Assembly (NCBI GenBank): GCA_928212115.1
Contig: CAKMRJ010005412.1
Location: forward strand, 253,619,314-253,683,313
Length of the DNA: 64,000 bases
Reading direction: 5' to 3'
DNA from: Lactuca virosa
Taxonomy: Eukaryota; Streptophyta; Magnoliopsida; Asterales; Asteraceae
Positions 23,664 to 35,302 of this stretch are shown piece after piece; the stretch's first letter is position 1; each line of letters begins with the position of its first letter. The notes under the pieces were generated by a model, which saw nothing but the letters and a program-made list of their open reading frames with translations, did no database searches and was not told the DNA's origin. A program made the position numbers and the translations under genes.

Positions 23664-24946
23664 ACATCAAGAAAGAAACATACCCGCAACTGCATCCGGC
23701 ACTGCCCTGACCTCCTCCGCTATAAGCTGAAAAGCACGACCCTGAGCCCTTGGGGGCTCCGCTCCACCCTGATCTCCACCCGTAATCCTCAAAGTGGCCG
23801 GTGCTGGAGCCTGCACCGGTCATGCAGCAAGTTGTGGACAGTTGACCCTCAAGTGTCCAACCTGATGGCAATGATAACAAATCCTCAAATCCCGAACCCA
23901 GGCTGTCTGCCGACAATCCCTCGCATAGTGCCCCTCATTTCCGCACTTGCGGCATGCACCACCGGACCTACAAACTCCGGTGTGACCCTTCCCACACTTC
24001 CCACAAGTGTGGCTGCTCTGATCTCCCAATCTAGAATCAACGGTCTTGGACCGTTTCGGCGCCGACTGCGACTGCACCAGAGCCTGCCTCTGCTCTCGTA
24101 ACTGCAACTCAATCTCCAACTCACGCCGCCTGGCGGCCTCCTGCAACTCCAACAAGGTCTCGCACCTCTGCGTAGACACAAACTGCCTGATATCCCTCTT
24201 GAGCATACTCAGATATCGGGACATCTGAGCCTGCTCCGAAGCGAACTCAGGGCAAAACATCGCCCTCTCAGTGAACATCTTGGTGATCTCCGTCACCGAC
24301 TCTGAATCCTGCTTCAGCTCCAGGAACTCCTGAGCCAACCTCTCTCTCTCAACCCGCGGAACATAACGAGTCTTAAACATCTCCCGGAACTGATCCCAAG
24401 AAACCGCAGCCCTCTGCGCATCCGAATATGACCCCGTGGTCAATCTCCACCAATCCTTCGCCCCGAGCCTCAACAGGTTTAGAGCACACCTCACCCTCTG
24501 ATCAGCAGGACATGAACACGTGAAGAAACACCCCTCCACGTCTGACAACCATCTCATAGCAACAATCGGGTCCTGAACTCCATCAAAGGTAGGGGCTTCG
24601 TATTATCGAAGTCCCGATACTGAAAACCTCTACCGGCTCCTCCCCCTGCCGCTGCTACAGCCGCTGTAGCCGCCACGGCAGCCGTCTCTGTGAGTGCCGC
24701 ATAGCGCTCATCAAAATACTCAACCATGGCGGTCTTGATCGACCTAAACAGCTCCGGCAACTCGGTCCGGAACAACGCAGCAACCTCATCATGCAGGATC
24801 TCACGAATCCTAGCATCCAACTCGCCTGTGCTCATCTGACCAATAACCTCGGGCGGTACTGACCCACCCTGATCGCCCTCTCCTGCTCCCGATCCTGACC
24901 CGGATCCACTCCCAGCATGCCTCGTAACCACCATACTGAAAAACAC
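23664..24946 (-). pseudogene. Gag of gag-only element 1
   Basis: The frame opens at 24946 (a second ATG, MVVTRHAG, lies a few codons in). It has a low-complexity Ser/Gly start, a retrotransposon Gag core (DWWRLTTGSY; WDQFREMFKTRYVP) and three knuckles: CGKCGKGHTGVC, CRKCGNEGHYARDC and CYHCHQVGHLRVNC. A one-base frame change near 24557 splits the N-terminal part from the core. An in-frame TGA (23820-23822) follows the third knuckle; the frame then continues through a gag-pro linker (AQGRAFQLIAEEVRAVPD) and stops just after VAGMF, where protease should begin. Gag forms the particle. No pol follows, so the element could only move with help. Interpretation as a chromovirus-type Gag is confident. 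Confidence 0.9.
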
Positions 24947-25046
24947 CGCAAGATCTCAGATACTTCCCACAAACCCGGGAACCAACCCCCAACCCAACCC
25001 TAGAGGTTGTGGCTTATTTGATACGCGTATGGGTCCTGTGCTTTCA

Positions 25047-25066
25047 GTAGTACGGGCCCATACTAC
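25047..25066 (-). promoter_or_regulatory. Possible RNA dimerisation or packaging hairpin in the leader of element 1
   Basis: On the minus strand RNA, GUAGUAU pairs with GUACUAC (seven pairs, the last a U-G) around a six-base self-complementary loop GGGCCC. It lies about 100 bases upstream of gag and 380 bases after the primer site. The same 20 bases occur in the leader of the other gag-only family. This is the layout of a retroviral kissing-loop dimerisation site; function is inferred. Confidence 0.6.
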
Positions 25067-25446
25067 CTTCCACACCTACCCATATTTATATCAATTATCA
25101 CCACAACACCCTAGTGAAGAACATACATAACAAGCACTCAACCCTCACTCCTAGAGGAACACTGGAAATCTCCCACAGAAGAAACCCTAGGCTAGCAGGC
25201 ATCATAAATCAGGCAACATTATCATGAAATCCTGAAGATCCCTAGCCTAGTACTAGCATGCTGTTCTATCAAAGCTCAAAAACAAATATCATGTATGGTA
25301 TTTTGGGGTTACTTACTGGCTCCGGCTGATCGTACCTCCGCGTCCTCCTTTACTCATTTTGAAAACCATTTTAAATTCTCTTTTGAAAACTCTCCTTGAT
25401 TTGAGACTGGATTCACACGAATGTTCCTCCAATTCACTCAAACCAA

Positions 25447-25459
25447 GGCTCTGATACCA
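25447..25459 (-). other. Primer binding site (initiator Met tRNA) of gag-only element 1
   Basis: The minus strand reads TGGTATCAGAGCC, three bases from the 5' LTR. Confidence 0.93.
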
Positions 25460-25462
25460 ACT

Positions 25463-28125
25463 TGTAACACTCTAAAAATTTCAACCAATTTAAACTTTTC
25501 AAAAACAACCCATAACCATTAAGTTATTACAAAAAGGTTTTCAATTCATTTAACATCAGAGTATTCCTCATAATCACATCACAAAATCCTAAAATATGAG
25601 GAGCGGTACGATCACGCCTTCGCCTTGCCACGATCTCCTGAAGTACCTGAAACATAACACTACAACTGTAAGCCCGCAAGCTTAGTGAGTTACCCCCAAA
25701 ATACCAACCACACATACACATACTCATATCATATCACAAATAGAACAGCCTCGCACATCGGGTCTATTGTGTGACTGGTCCGCCCGCACCGGGCCTTCAG
25801 TCCACCTGGTCCACCCTCCGAGTCTAGCCATGTACATCGAGTCTACAGTGTGATTGGTCCGCCCGCACCGGGCCTTCAATCCACCTGGTCCACTCTCTGA
25901 GTCTACAGTGTGACTGGTCCGCCCACACCGGGCCTTCAGTCGGCCTGGTCCACCCTCCGAGCCTCGGCACGTCTGGTCCGCCCTCTCGGGGCCTTCAGCC
26001 TATCCGGACCGCTCGCTGGGCCTTCGGAATGACCGGTCCGCCCTGGGTATGTTGGCCTACAGCACAAAGCAGGACCCGCCTCAACCCAACCCCAGTCCAA
26101 CAACCATGTGCACATAAACATTCAATCATATAACAATTCACATCCAATCAAACCGATCTAGCCGATCTAACAATAAAGTGAGGATAACGGGAATGGGTAA
26201 TAGGGTTATTGTTGGTCGGTGAAATTAAATATAATTATTTATTGCGGGTTGAAAACCCTATATGCTCACCAGGCTCCCAAGCCTGACCCACTCAATTTAT
26301 TTGTATTACAGGTAGCGGCGCGAGGGCATAAGATTGATGAATCATCAAGTTGTTTATTAGACCAGTTGTTATATGTAACAGTTGCATGGTCTATCTTTTA
26401 TTGTTTATGTTTTTGGTCTGTTTATCGGAACATGACATCCCGAATATTGTTATAAAATGAATATGCATCTCTTGATGAAATGCTTTGATAAACTTTATTT
26501 TATCATGTTTTGTTTTTGGGAACAAATTCCGCAACTCTTTTAATCAAAGGATTACTCTGATTTTTATTTAAAAGCATAAATTAAACCGGTCTTTTCTGGC
26601 CGAGATTTTGGGGATGTCACACAAACCGATCTAGCAGATCACATAGCATAACATCATCCTAACCAGGATACCGACCTAACCGGTCACTAGCATAGCATCA
26701 TCCTATATACCAGGATACCGACCTTAGCCAGGTCTCTAACACATACCATCCTAACTACCAGGATGAAAACATAGCAAAGCAACAACATAACAACGATACC
26801 CGGATTACAATCCGATAAAGGGTCGGCCTTGGTGCCTTAGACCCTGTCGATATAGTGAGGATAACTCACCTCGCAACTGCCGACTGAAAAGATAAGACCG
26901 ATCTGCTCCGACCACTGACACGATCTCCACCACTAGCCAACACCAACACTGAACTCAAAACAAATGCCAACAATTACCAAAATGCCCCTGGAAGTCAACT
27001 GGTCAACCCTTGGTCAAAGTCAAAGTCAAAGTCAACCTCCTGACTGACTCTACTCGCCGAGTCAACCCGATGACTCGTCGAGTCCCCATGCTCAGAACTT
27101 CCCCAATCCGCGACTCAACTCGCCAAGTCACCCCGAGACTCGCCGAGTCCAACAACTCTGAGTCCCCTCGCACTCAACTCACCGAGTCCTCCCTTGACTC
27201 ATCGATCCACGGCTCAACCAGAAGAAGGTTAGGACCTTCCGACCAGACTCGCCGAGTCCAAGAACAGACTCGCCGAGTCCAAGGCTATCTTCAACCAACT
27301 CGCCGGGTTGTTCTTCCAACTCGCCGAGTTCCTGCCCATCTTCAAGCAACTCGCCGAGTACACCTTTGTGACTCGCCGAGTACCTCTAGATCTTAATCCA
27401 TACAGAAGCTTTCCAGGCCATGCAAATGATCCAAACCATAGATCTACCCTTCTACAACCCATCCATCACGTAAAGTGGCAAACTTTACGAGAATCCAAAG
27501 AGATATAAGCATATAACACTCTAGGGTTAGGGTTTGGGACAAGATGGCTTCACCAATCACTCAAGAACAGGGACTTTAATGCACTCTAGACCTTCTCCAT
27601 TCCAGATCTGAGGTAGCAACCCCAGATCTAACCTCCAACTCGAAATATCACAAGCTATTCTTTTCCAAATACTCCAAAATGATGAATCTAGATGAACAAC
27701 AGCCCAAGCAACGAAATAATACCTCAAAAGGAAGCTCCAACAGAAGAGAAATCTGAATCCTAGCAAAGCCCCTTGCTCCAAGCTTCTTAACTCTCCAAGA
27801 TCTCTTCCAAAATCTCTTCTCCAAGGTTCAAATGCTCTCAAATCACTCACAAACGCGCATTAGGGTTTTCTGGACTTCAAGGGAGAGTAAAGAGGCTGGG
27901 GAGAGGGTATAATGTCCTTTAAATAGGGCTCATCCTCAAAAATTATGGTTTTCTCCACTCAGCACCAACTCGCTGAGTCCAGCCGCCGACTCACCGAGTT
28001 GGCCACTTAACACGCGACCAGAGCCGCGACCCTACTCGCCGAGTCCACCCATGGACTCGCCGAGTTGCCCTTTCACATTTACACTTTGAACCCTGAACTT
28101 GCACTCCTGAACTCGGGATGTTACA
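25463..28125 (-). repeat. 5' LTR of gag-only element 1
   Basis: 2,663 bp, TGTAACAC...GATGTTACA on the plus strand. It matches the 3' LTR along its length except at the nested site, where only the last 447 bp of the nested LTR remain (26175-26621). Palindrome clusters are at 27050-27384 and 27965-28070; minisatellite at about 25744-26055. Confidence 0.93.
26175..26621 (+). mobile_element. Truncated remnant of the nested solo LTR
   Basis: This matches 12019-12464, the 3' end of the nested LTR, and is followed by the same CAAAC (26622-26626). The other CAAAC copy is at 26149-26153. Between them and the remnant is a 21-base filler (26154-26174) that resembles sequence just right of the insertion site. 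About 1.9 kb of the nested LTR has been lost. Confidence 0.88.
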
Positions 28126-28130
28126 TGGGG

Positions 28131-30017
28131 GAGGTGTTTGGAAAATTAAGCTATACATGTATTTATATTAACAATAAATGTAATAATCATTGAATCTTGG
28201 CAGGCAAGGTGGAGGGTAAAATAGCCCATTTCAGATTCAGGGTTATTCATGGTGATGGGGAGGGATATATTGGTCATTTTAAAGAGGTTAGTGAATATGT
28301 ATATATGTGAGTGTGGTTGTGGCAGGGGAGGGGTACATTGTTCATTTTAATCAGAGGAAACGTGGTTGATTCTATTTTATTCTTAGTTTATGATGACACA
28401 GAGGAAGGTGAGTCAAAGGAAGTGGAAGCCATTTCATCGGATTTGGTTTGAAAGACATAAGGGTATGTATGTTTTTCCTTTCAGATTCGCTTTCATTTTG
28501 TTGTTTTTTTATGTTTGGAAGAAGGTAGGTATCACTTAATCTTCATTTTGTTGTTTTTTGTATCAACAATCATTGAATCGATTTGATATTTTAGTTCCCT
28601 AAATGCATATATGAGTGAATTTACTTCAACAGCCTAACAACACATGAAAGAAGGGCTCCACTATATATTTTAGTATCTTGTGATAGGAAGTCATTATATC
28701 ATTAAGGTCTAAGGAAGGTCAAAACATGCTCAATAGAAATGAGTAACTTTTAATAAATATATGTAGGGAAGTTTTCATCTCTCCAACACATTATATGGGT
28801 TAATTTTCAATTCCAGGCATAATTTTCTCAGGAGAGAGTATCTACTGGTTAAGTGACTCACATGCAGAGGAGATGATTCTGCTTTGTCTGTTGTAGCTAT
28901 GACTGCTGAAAGTTGTCTTCTTCCTCATCCCTATAACCAATCCTTCACCTAATTTTAACAAACCCTCCAATCCATGTTGATCAATGATGTATGTTTGTTT
29001 TTTTATTTCTTTTTGTTTGGTTTTATCTTATGGATTATTTAACCTTTTCATTTTCTTAAACAATAAACATATAGCTTATATAAGCTACATTGGTAAAGAT
29101 ATTTATCTCTAACTGCATTTTGAGTTTTTTGAATAAAGATGAAAATTTGGCTCAGCCTATTAGGAATCCATACCCATATATTTCTTTACTACAACAATCT
29201 TATAGTATTTATGAAAATGTGAAATAAGGGCCCCGGAGAAACTTGAAGTGATATTGTGATGACTTCTGCTTGTAGATCTTATTGAATATTTATGGAAATG
29301 TCATCCATTTCTAATATTCCTACTATATGATGAATATTCCATTTCATCAAAGTTCCAGTTGAAAACCAGTTTGCAGCTGTAACTAATAAAATTTATTTCT
29401 ATACAAAGTTCTATTGTCTTTTAAAATTTATTTTTTTTGTTATGTGAGTTGTTCATTGTACCTATAGAATATGTTTGATTAATATCTTCAACAATTGTAG
29501 CATAGTAAATTTTCAATCTCTTCAAATATTTACACATTTTTCTTAAATACAATAACATATTGTATAAAAAACGTAAAGACAATTTTAAAAACCATATATT
29601 GTTATTTGGACTTATGGAAATTAAAACACTTTAGATATCTATTATTTAAAATAGAGAAATTTGTGTATAACATTGTAATCAAACATATTTAACAATGTGT
29701 GTGGTTCATCCTTTATCATAGTCGTAGACGTCACAAATTATATATCATTTTGGTAATTTCAATTAAGTTGATAAATATAGTTGTCAAATATTAGTTTCAT
29801 AAATATATTGTTAAGATTAATTTTTTGATGGAATCATTTCTGCATTATCTTAATTAAAATATATTTTTGATTTTTTTGTTTATCTATCAAAGAAATTGAC
29901 AAATTATTATATATTGATAATATATTATTAAGATTAGTTTGTTCTTGGTGAAATTAGAAAACATGATTGATAATTCGGGCTTCTAAATAATCATTTGGGA
30001 TCTTATAAAAATGACAA

Positions 30018-30063
<46 letters not shown>

Positions 30064-30308
30064 TTTCGAAATTATGACTAAAGAACAATAGTTTTGCAAG
30101 AAGGTTTTTGTCAAATTACTCATGTCCATAACAATATTTTCTTGAACATTCAATCGATTTTGATTACCTTTATAAAATCAAATTTGAAAGAACCCGACTT
30201 ATAAAAATTATTGTAACTAAGCAAAACTATAAGAGATTTTCTAATATGTGCCCTAAGGGCACATGTAAGAAACATTTACTGAAGTACTAATTATAAGAAA
30301 TATTATTA
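28131..30308. other. Host intergenic DNA, no gene recognised
   Basis: Continues the sequence interrupted at 9434. AT-rich, with a (TA)n tract at 30020-30061. No exon of a known family was recognised. Confidence 0.65.
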
Positions 30309-30570
30309 CTCCCTCCGTCCCAAAATAATAGTCCACAGACAAAAAACACACAGTTTAAGAAAACATTAATTACCATTAACTTTATTAAATAAAATGACAG
30401 TCTTACCCTTCTCTTACATTTAATTCTATGGTAGTTGCATTTAATTTTATGGTAATTTAACTAATAATGAGGGGTATTATGGTAAAATACATATTTATTT
30501 TTAGAAGTAGACAATTATTTTGGGACAAACCAAAAAGGAAACGTGGACTATTAATATGGGACGGAGGGAG
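30309..30570. mobile_element. Stowaway-type MITE (Tc1/mariner)
   Basis: The 262 bp element starts CTCCCTCCGTCCCA and ends TGGGACGGAGGGAG, the classic Stowaway terminal inverted repeat, here extending to about 28 bases with few mismatches. It is flanked by TA (30307-30308 and 30571-30572). It codes for nothing and depends on a mariner-like transposase. Confidence 0.97.
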
Positions 30571-30572
30571 TA

Positions 30573-31864
30573 TAATTAACTGTGATAATCATTAATTATG
30601 TACTATTACCATAATTACATGACAAATTATTCCCATCGTGGACGTAAGTGAGTTTATGTGTTAGTTTAGGAGTAGATTATATATTATATTTCCCGGTTCC
30701 AAAAAAACATGTAAAATATATTAATTATAAAGAATATTATTTATAATTAATATTTATCAAATTTGATTATAGTAATATTCTTGGTAATCAATATTTCAAT
30801 TAATGTTTTTTATATGTGCTCTTAAGGCATATATTAGAAAATCCCAATTACTAAATTTGTGAAATTATATTTGTTGAAATTATTTGTGTAATGGATTTTT
30901 TTAGTACGTTCCAATCATTTAATAAAATTAAATTTATAAATATCATTTTCTTTCGTTTACTACTTTCCATATATTATTGTATTATACTGTATTGTTTTTT
31001 AATTATGTATGTTTATGAGAATTTTAAATTGGGTATCTTAAATAAATATAAAAATAATCTACCAAGGAAAATTACAACTGCTATCCAATTACTATAAATG
31101 AATCTATCAATATGCATGTATCTAATTTATTAACTCGATAAAATTTAATTAAATTATTATAATAATATTAACATTTTAGTCCAAAAAAGCAAAACAAACA
31201 ATGATATGTCTCACATATAAATATTTAGTTCAATTCAATCAATTTTCTAATAATACGGTAATAAGTATTACATTTAAATATTGTTTTTTTACAATATGTT
31301 ATGAAAAAATTAAAATTATATATTGTTATTGTGATGTTGTACAGTTTGGCATGATAATTATAGATAAAGAAAATAGGCCTAATCATGTTACCTAACTGGA
31401 TGTAAATATACAAAAAGATATGTTTCATAGGCGTAACATGATTATTACTTTACCATGAGGTATACTTCATCTAAAAAAGTTAGTTACACGAAAAAAGAAA
31501 AACAAATAATAAGATATCTTACGAGCAACGATATGCGAAAATGAGACGAATAGCTAATGGAGAAGTAGTCAAAACACGACACATATGACAAATGTGTCTA
31601 AAGGAGAGAGGACTCTAATGAATTTTACAAATGTGAATCCTAGAAGTGTAATATATTTTGCCAAAGATTCGTTTATATCCGTCTGAAGAAAAAACAATTT
31701 TTAATTCAATTACGTTTTGCGATGACAATAAACAAAGCTCGCGACAAACAATTTTAAATGTAGGGATTTTTCTTCCAGAATCGGTTTTCTCTCATATCCA
31801 ACTTTATGTGACATTATTTAGAGGGATATCGCGGTGCCAATACAAAAGTATTACTGAAGCTTGA
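30573..31864. other. AT-rich host DNA, no gene seen
   Basis: Very AT-rich with only short spurious ORFs. It ends at CGAAC (31865-31869), the target duplication of the next element; the host sequence resumes at 44768. Confidence 0.7.
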
Positions 31865-32066
31865 CGAACTGTAACGTCCCAAAATTCAAGACTAAAAATT
31901 TCTTTTATAAAACATTACTTAAAACACAATTATCAATCCATAACATAATCAGAGTATTAATTTCCAAAACATATGTTCATTATCAGAGTAAAACATCCCG
32001 GGCTGACTAATCTATGGTGTGTGCCATGCGATCACCCCGAGCTCTTCCCTCCGCTACCGGAAGTAC

Positions 32067-33040
32067 CTGAAACCAAAACTGAAAACCATAAGCACGAAAC
32101 TTAGTGAGTTCCCCCAACCTACCACATACCATGCATAAACACATAATGCACATACTGGGCCACGCCCGCTATTCTGGGCCTCGCCCCCTACCTCGGGCCT
32201 CGCCCGCTACAACGGCCCCGCCGCTCCAGGCCCCGCCTGGCTTTGAACCCCGCTCGGATACAGATTTGTTTCACTTAGGCCTCGCCTGTCCTCCGAAAGT
32301 CAACTAAGTCAACTCTGGTCAAAGTCAAAGTCCTGGTCAAAGTCAACCTTCCAGGTCAACCCTACTCGCCGAGTCTGCCTACTGACTCGCCGAGTTCATA
32401 TGCTCAGAGTCCTTCCATTCGCGACTCGACTCGCCGAGTCAGCCCATGACTCGCCGAGTCCACTGATTTCCGAGTCCTGTCCTATCCAACTCACTGAGTC
32501 TCCACTCGACTCACTGATTCGAGTCTTAACTCGAGGGGTTTGGGGTTTCTCGACTTGACTCGCCGAGTCCAAGAACAGACTCGCCGAGTCCAAGGCATTC
32601 TTCAACAGACTCGCCGAGTTGTTCATCCAACTCGTCGAGTTCCTCCTAATCTTCATACTACTCACCGAGTCCACTCGAAGGACTCGCCGAGTCTATTCAG
32701 TCCTTCATACATTCAGAGGCTTTTTGAGTCATGCAGGGACTCCAACTCATAGATCTACTCTTCCCAAGCCCATCCCTCACGTAAAGTTGCAAACTTTACG
32801 TGTAGCTAAGGAGATCTAGGCCCAAAACACTTCATACTCGGGTTTAAGACACCCATGCTTCACCTACACCTCCAAGACTAATACTTTATGGCTCTCTAGG
32901 CCAGAATACACTTAGATCTGAAGTTGCAACTTCAGATCTGAACCTCTAACCCGAAATGGCTCTAGAACATAGCATAAAAGCCCCAAATCTCATGACAAAA
33001 GGTAACTAGGAGCAAAGGAGTGAAGGTAATGACTTCTTAC
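32067..33040 (-). other. Possible leader intron in the family 2 LTR
   Basis: On the minus strand AAG/GTAAGAAG at 33040 is a good 5' splice site, and TTTTGGTTTCAG before GTACTTCC at 32067 a good 3' splice site, with CACTAAG upstream. This mirrors 1025-2343 in the chromovirus LTR. The same pair is present in copies B and C. No transcript evidence. Confidence 0.4.
32150..32290 (-). repeat. GC-rich minisatellite in family 2 LTR
   Basis: Repeats of GGGCCTCGCCCGC-like units. Copies lie in the other LTRs (about 37809-37950, 43470-43611), and a related GGGCCTCGCCCACGGGTC array lies in each interior (34222-34420, 39881-40080). Confidence 0.85.
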
Positions 33041-33383
33041 CTTCAAATGCTCTGAAAAGTCACACCAAATCTGGATCCAAGGCTTCCTCTTGCACCACTA
33101 TGAACTTCCTCTCTTCCAAGCTTTAAATCACAACACCAAGGCTAGATCTTTGCTCAAAAACGGATATGGTGGCTAGGGTTCGATGTTCTGGATGAGAGGA
33201 GTTGTAAAGGAACCCTAAGGAAGAGAATGAGATGTTTAAATAATGCACAATGTCCCGGATTTAGGGTTTCTCTCTTCAAACAGCACTCGCCGAGTCCATT
33301 CTCCGACTCACCGAGTCGGTCACTTACTCCTCGACCCGGATCCCGCTCGGACTCGTCGAGTTCCTCCTTGGACTCGACGAGTT
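32363..33383 (-). repeat. ACTCGCCGAGT palindrome clusters in family 2 LTR A
   Basis: About ten copies at 32363-32695 and four at 33283-33383, with centre variants C, T and A. Equivalent clusters: 38022-38354 and 38943-39043 in LTR B; 43683-44015 and 44604-44705 in LTR C. Confidence 0.93.
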
Positions 33384-33441
33384 GACCCATTGACTTAGAG
33401 TTTTCTTTCCTTTCTTGGTCTTTCTAATTTTGGGTATTACA

Positions 33442-35302
33442 ACTCTCCTCCACTTAAACTAAACTTCGTCCTCGAAGTTTCTCCACGGCTAATCGCCCTT
33501 CAATCTGCTGTCAACACTCTGCTTGGTCGACCTAACATCCACTGACCACCTTCGCTGGCCTTTCACCCGGTCATTCTGACTAACATTAATCCTTTCGAAT
33601 AGTGTCCTCGGGTTCACCCTAACCCTGATCATTCTTGGAACCCAACTTACTCAACTGACAATCCTTTTGGTACTCCCTGCGTACTGAAACTGAACCCATA
33701 GGGGGTCCACCCCCTCTTTCCTTGCGGGATTTCTGGCCTTTCCAAGGCAACGTTCCATACCAACTACCCCTCTGTCACTGTGAAGGTCCTATCCTTCACC
33801 AAATTCATTACCCCCGCTACTTCCAGTACGGGTCGTTACTGCCAGTATCCACTGGACACTTCTCACTATTATCACTTAGTGCTGAGCACTCCTCGATCAA
33901 CTAACTGAATTCCACCATGGACTGCTTACCATCACTGCCACTGACTGAAAATCTCTGTTGTCCCTTATCCGCCTTCCGGATGAACCGAGACCACCCTGGT
34001 CCCTACTGATGTATCAATATCTGGGTTACCGGCTCCCACCGGTCGCTAGCCCCAACACCAACTCCTAGTCGCTCCCAACGACTTTCGAAGAAACTTAGTC
34101 TATCTAATATTGCCCTCTCTACTCTGCCACTCTGGCGCTACAACTACAAGTCCTGGGATCCTCGATCCCCTAACTTGACCCTAAGGTCCTTACCAGGTCC
34201 CACCTGTGCCACTAACACTCATGGGCCTCGCCCACGGGTCTTACCCGACTATAACCTCAAGCGATATATCCTTCTAGTCTCACTTGTCTAGCCACTCTCA
34301 CACGGGCCTCGCCCACGGGTCTCACCCAACCACACTACTGAGCAACTCTGCTCTCAGGTCTCACCTATACTGCTACTCATATGGGCCTCGCCCACGGGTC
34401 TCACCCAACTACATCTTGGAGCAGCCTCTCCTAATGTCTCACCTCTCTAGGGCTGTGCAGGCAAGCTCCACACCATTCTCAACCACTATCCATTCTTGAT
34501 CCCTACCTTGATCACTAGGAGGTAAGGGCCTCGCCCCAACTCCGCTAACTAAGCTGCTAAGGAATGCTACGGCTTACCCGTAGTCTTACAACACCTTCTA
34601 TACTCACTGACTGCTAGTGAATTCTACGGCTACCCCGTAGTCTTATAACACTTTCCCTCTCTGACTGCCGGAAAAGCTGTGACTCTCCCGCCCCTCTACC
34701 ATGCTCTACATGTTGTCTCTGCCACTGACTATTAACGCGAAAGCATCCCATGCTATCTGTCCTCAAGATATTCATTCCGACTCACTCGAGTCCTACAGGT
34801 GATCCTCCATCCTGAATCCTCAACCACGTACTAACCATCAAACGCTGCGCCACTTCTTTTCCTCCTCAGAGATCGTGTACTCATTCTGCATGCTCTTACC
34901 CTTGTACACTCGGAGGGTTCTCCCCCACTTCGATCCTGCTTCCACCTCACTGCTCAATGCTTGAACAGAATTCCCGATCCTTGCTACCATCCCATAATCA
35001 ATCTGCTGAGGAACCCGAACTCACCATAGCTAGAGATCTAACAAGTCCATCTCCAAGCGATACATTTCCCAAACTAGCGAGACATTCCAAGTCCCACACA
35101 TGCATGCTACAGTTACTGCATCCTAAGTGACCTTCTCCGATAGGGCACATTTCCTAACTACCATTTAGATATCCAAGGTATGCAGATGGCATATAACTCA
35201 ATCACAAGCAAGCCGCACAAAATTAAAATACTCATACCAATAATGATGCAGAACCATAACAATATAATCATGCATAAGGAAAAACAGAAAACGGAAGTCG
35301 CA
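33442..35302 (-). other. 3' noncoding interior of family 2, unit 1
   Basis: The purine tract (minus-strand AAGTGGAGGAGAGT at 33442-33455) abuts LTR A. The rest has no pol motif; it includes the minisatellite at 34222-34420. Confidence 0.8.

Larger units (their letters stand above)
9439..28125 (-). mobile_element. Gag-only (non-autonomous) Ty3/gypsy LTR retrotransposon, with nested insertions
   Basis: Two long LTRs (9439-13968 and 25463-28125), each running TGTAACAC...GATGTTACA on the plus strand, are flanked by the 5 bp duplication TGGGG (9434-9438 and 28126-28130). The element reads on the minus strand: primer site at 25447-25459, leader hairpin at 25047-25066, gag at about 23664-24946, a noncoding stretch, then the purine tract at 13969-13985. 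No protease, integrase, reverse transcriptase or RNase H remnants were found outside the nested copia element, so it resembles the TR-GAG/LARD class, needing enzymes in trans. By eye the shared parts of the LTRs are about 98-99% identical, so insertion was fairly recent. Nested inside are a solo LTR (10130-12464) and a copia element (14913-22774). Confidence 0.9.
31870..33441 (-). repeat. Family 2 LTR copy A (element 3' end)
   Basis: 1,572 bp, TGTAACGTCCC to GGGTATTACA on the plus strand; the usual TGTTACA end is mutated to TATTACA. In element order: palindromes 33383-33283, TATA-like TTTAAA at about 33235-33240, donor-like GTAAGAAG from 33040, palindromes 32695-32363, minisatellite 32290-32150, acceptor-like TTTCAG ending at 32067. 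Confidence 0.94.
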
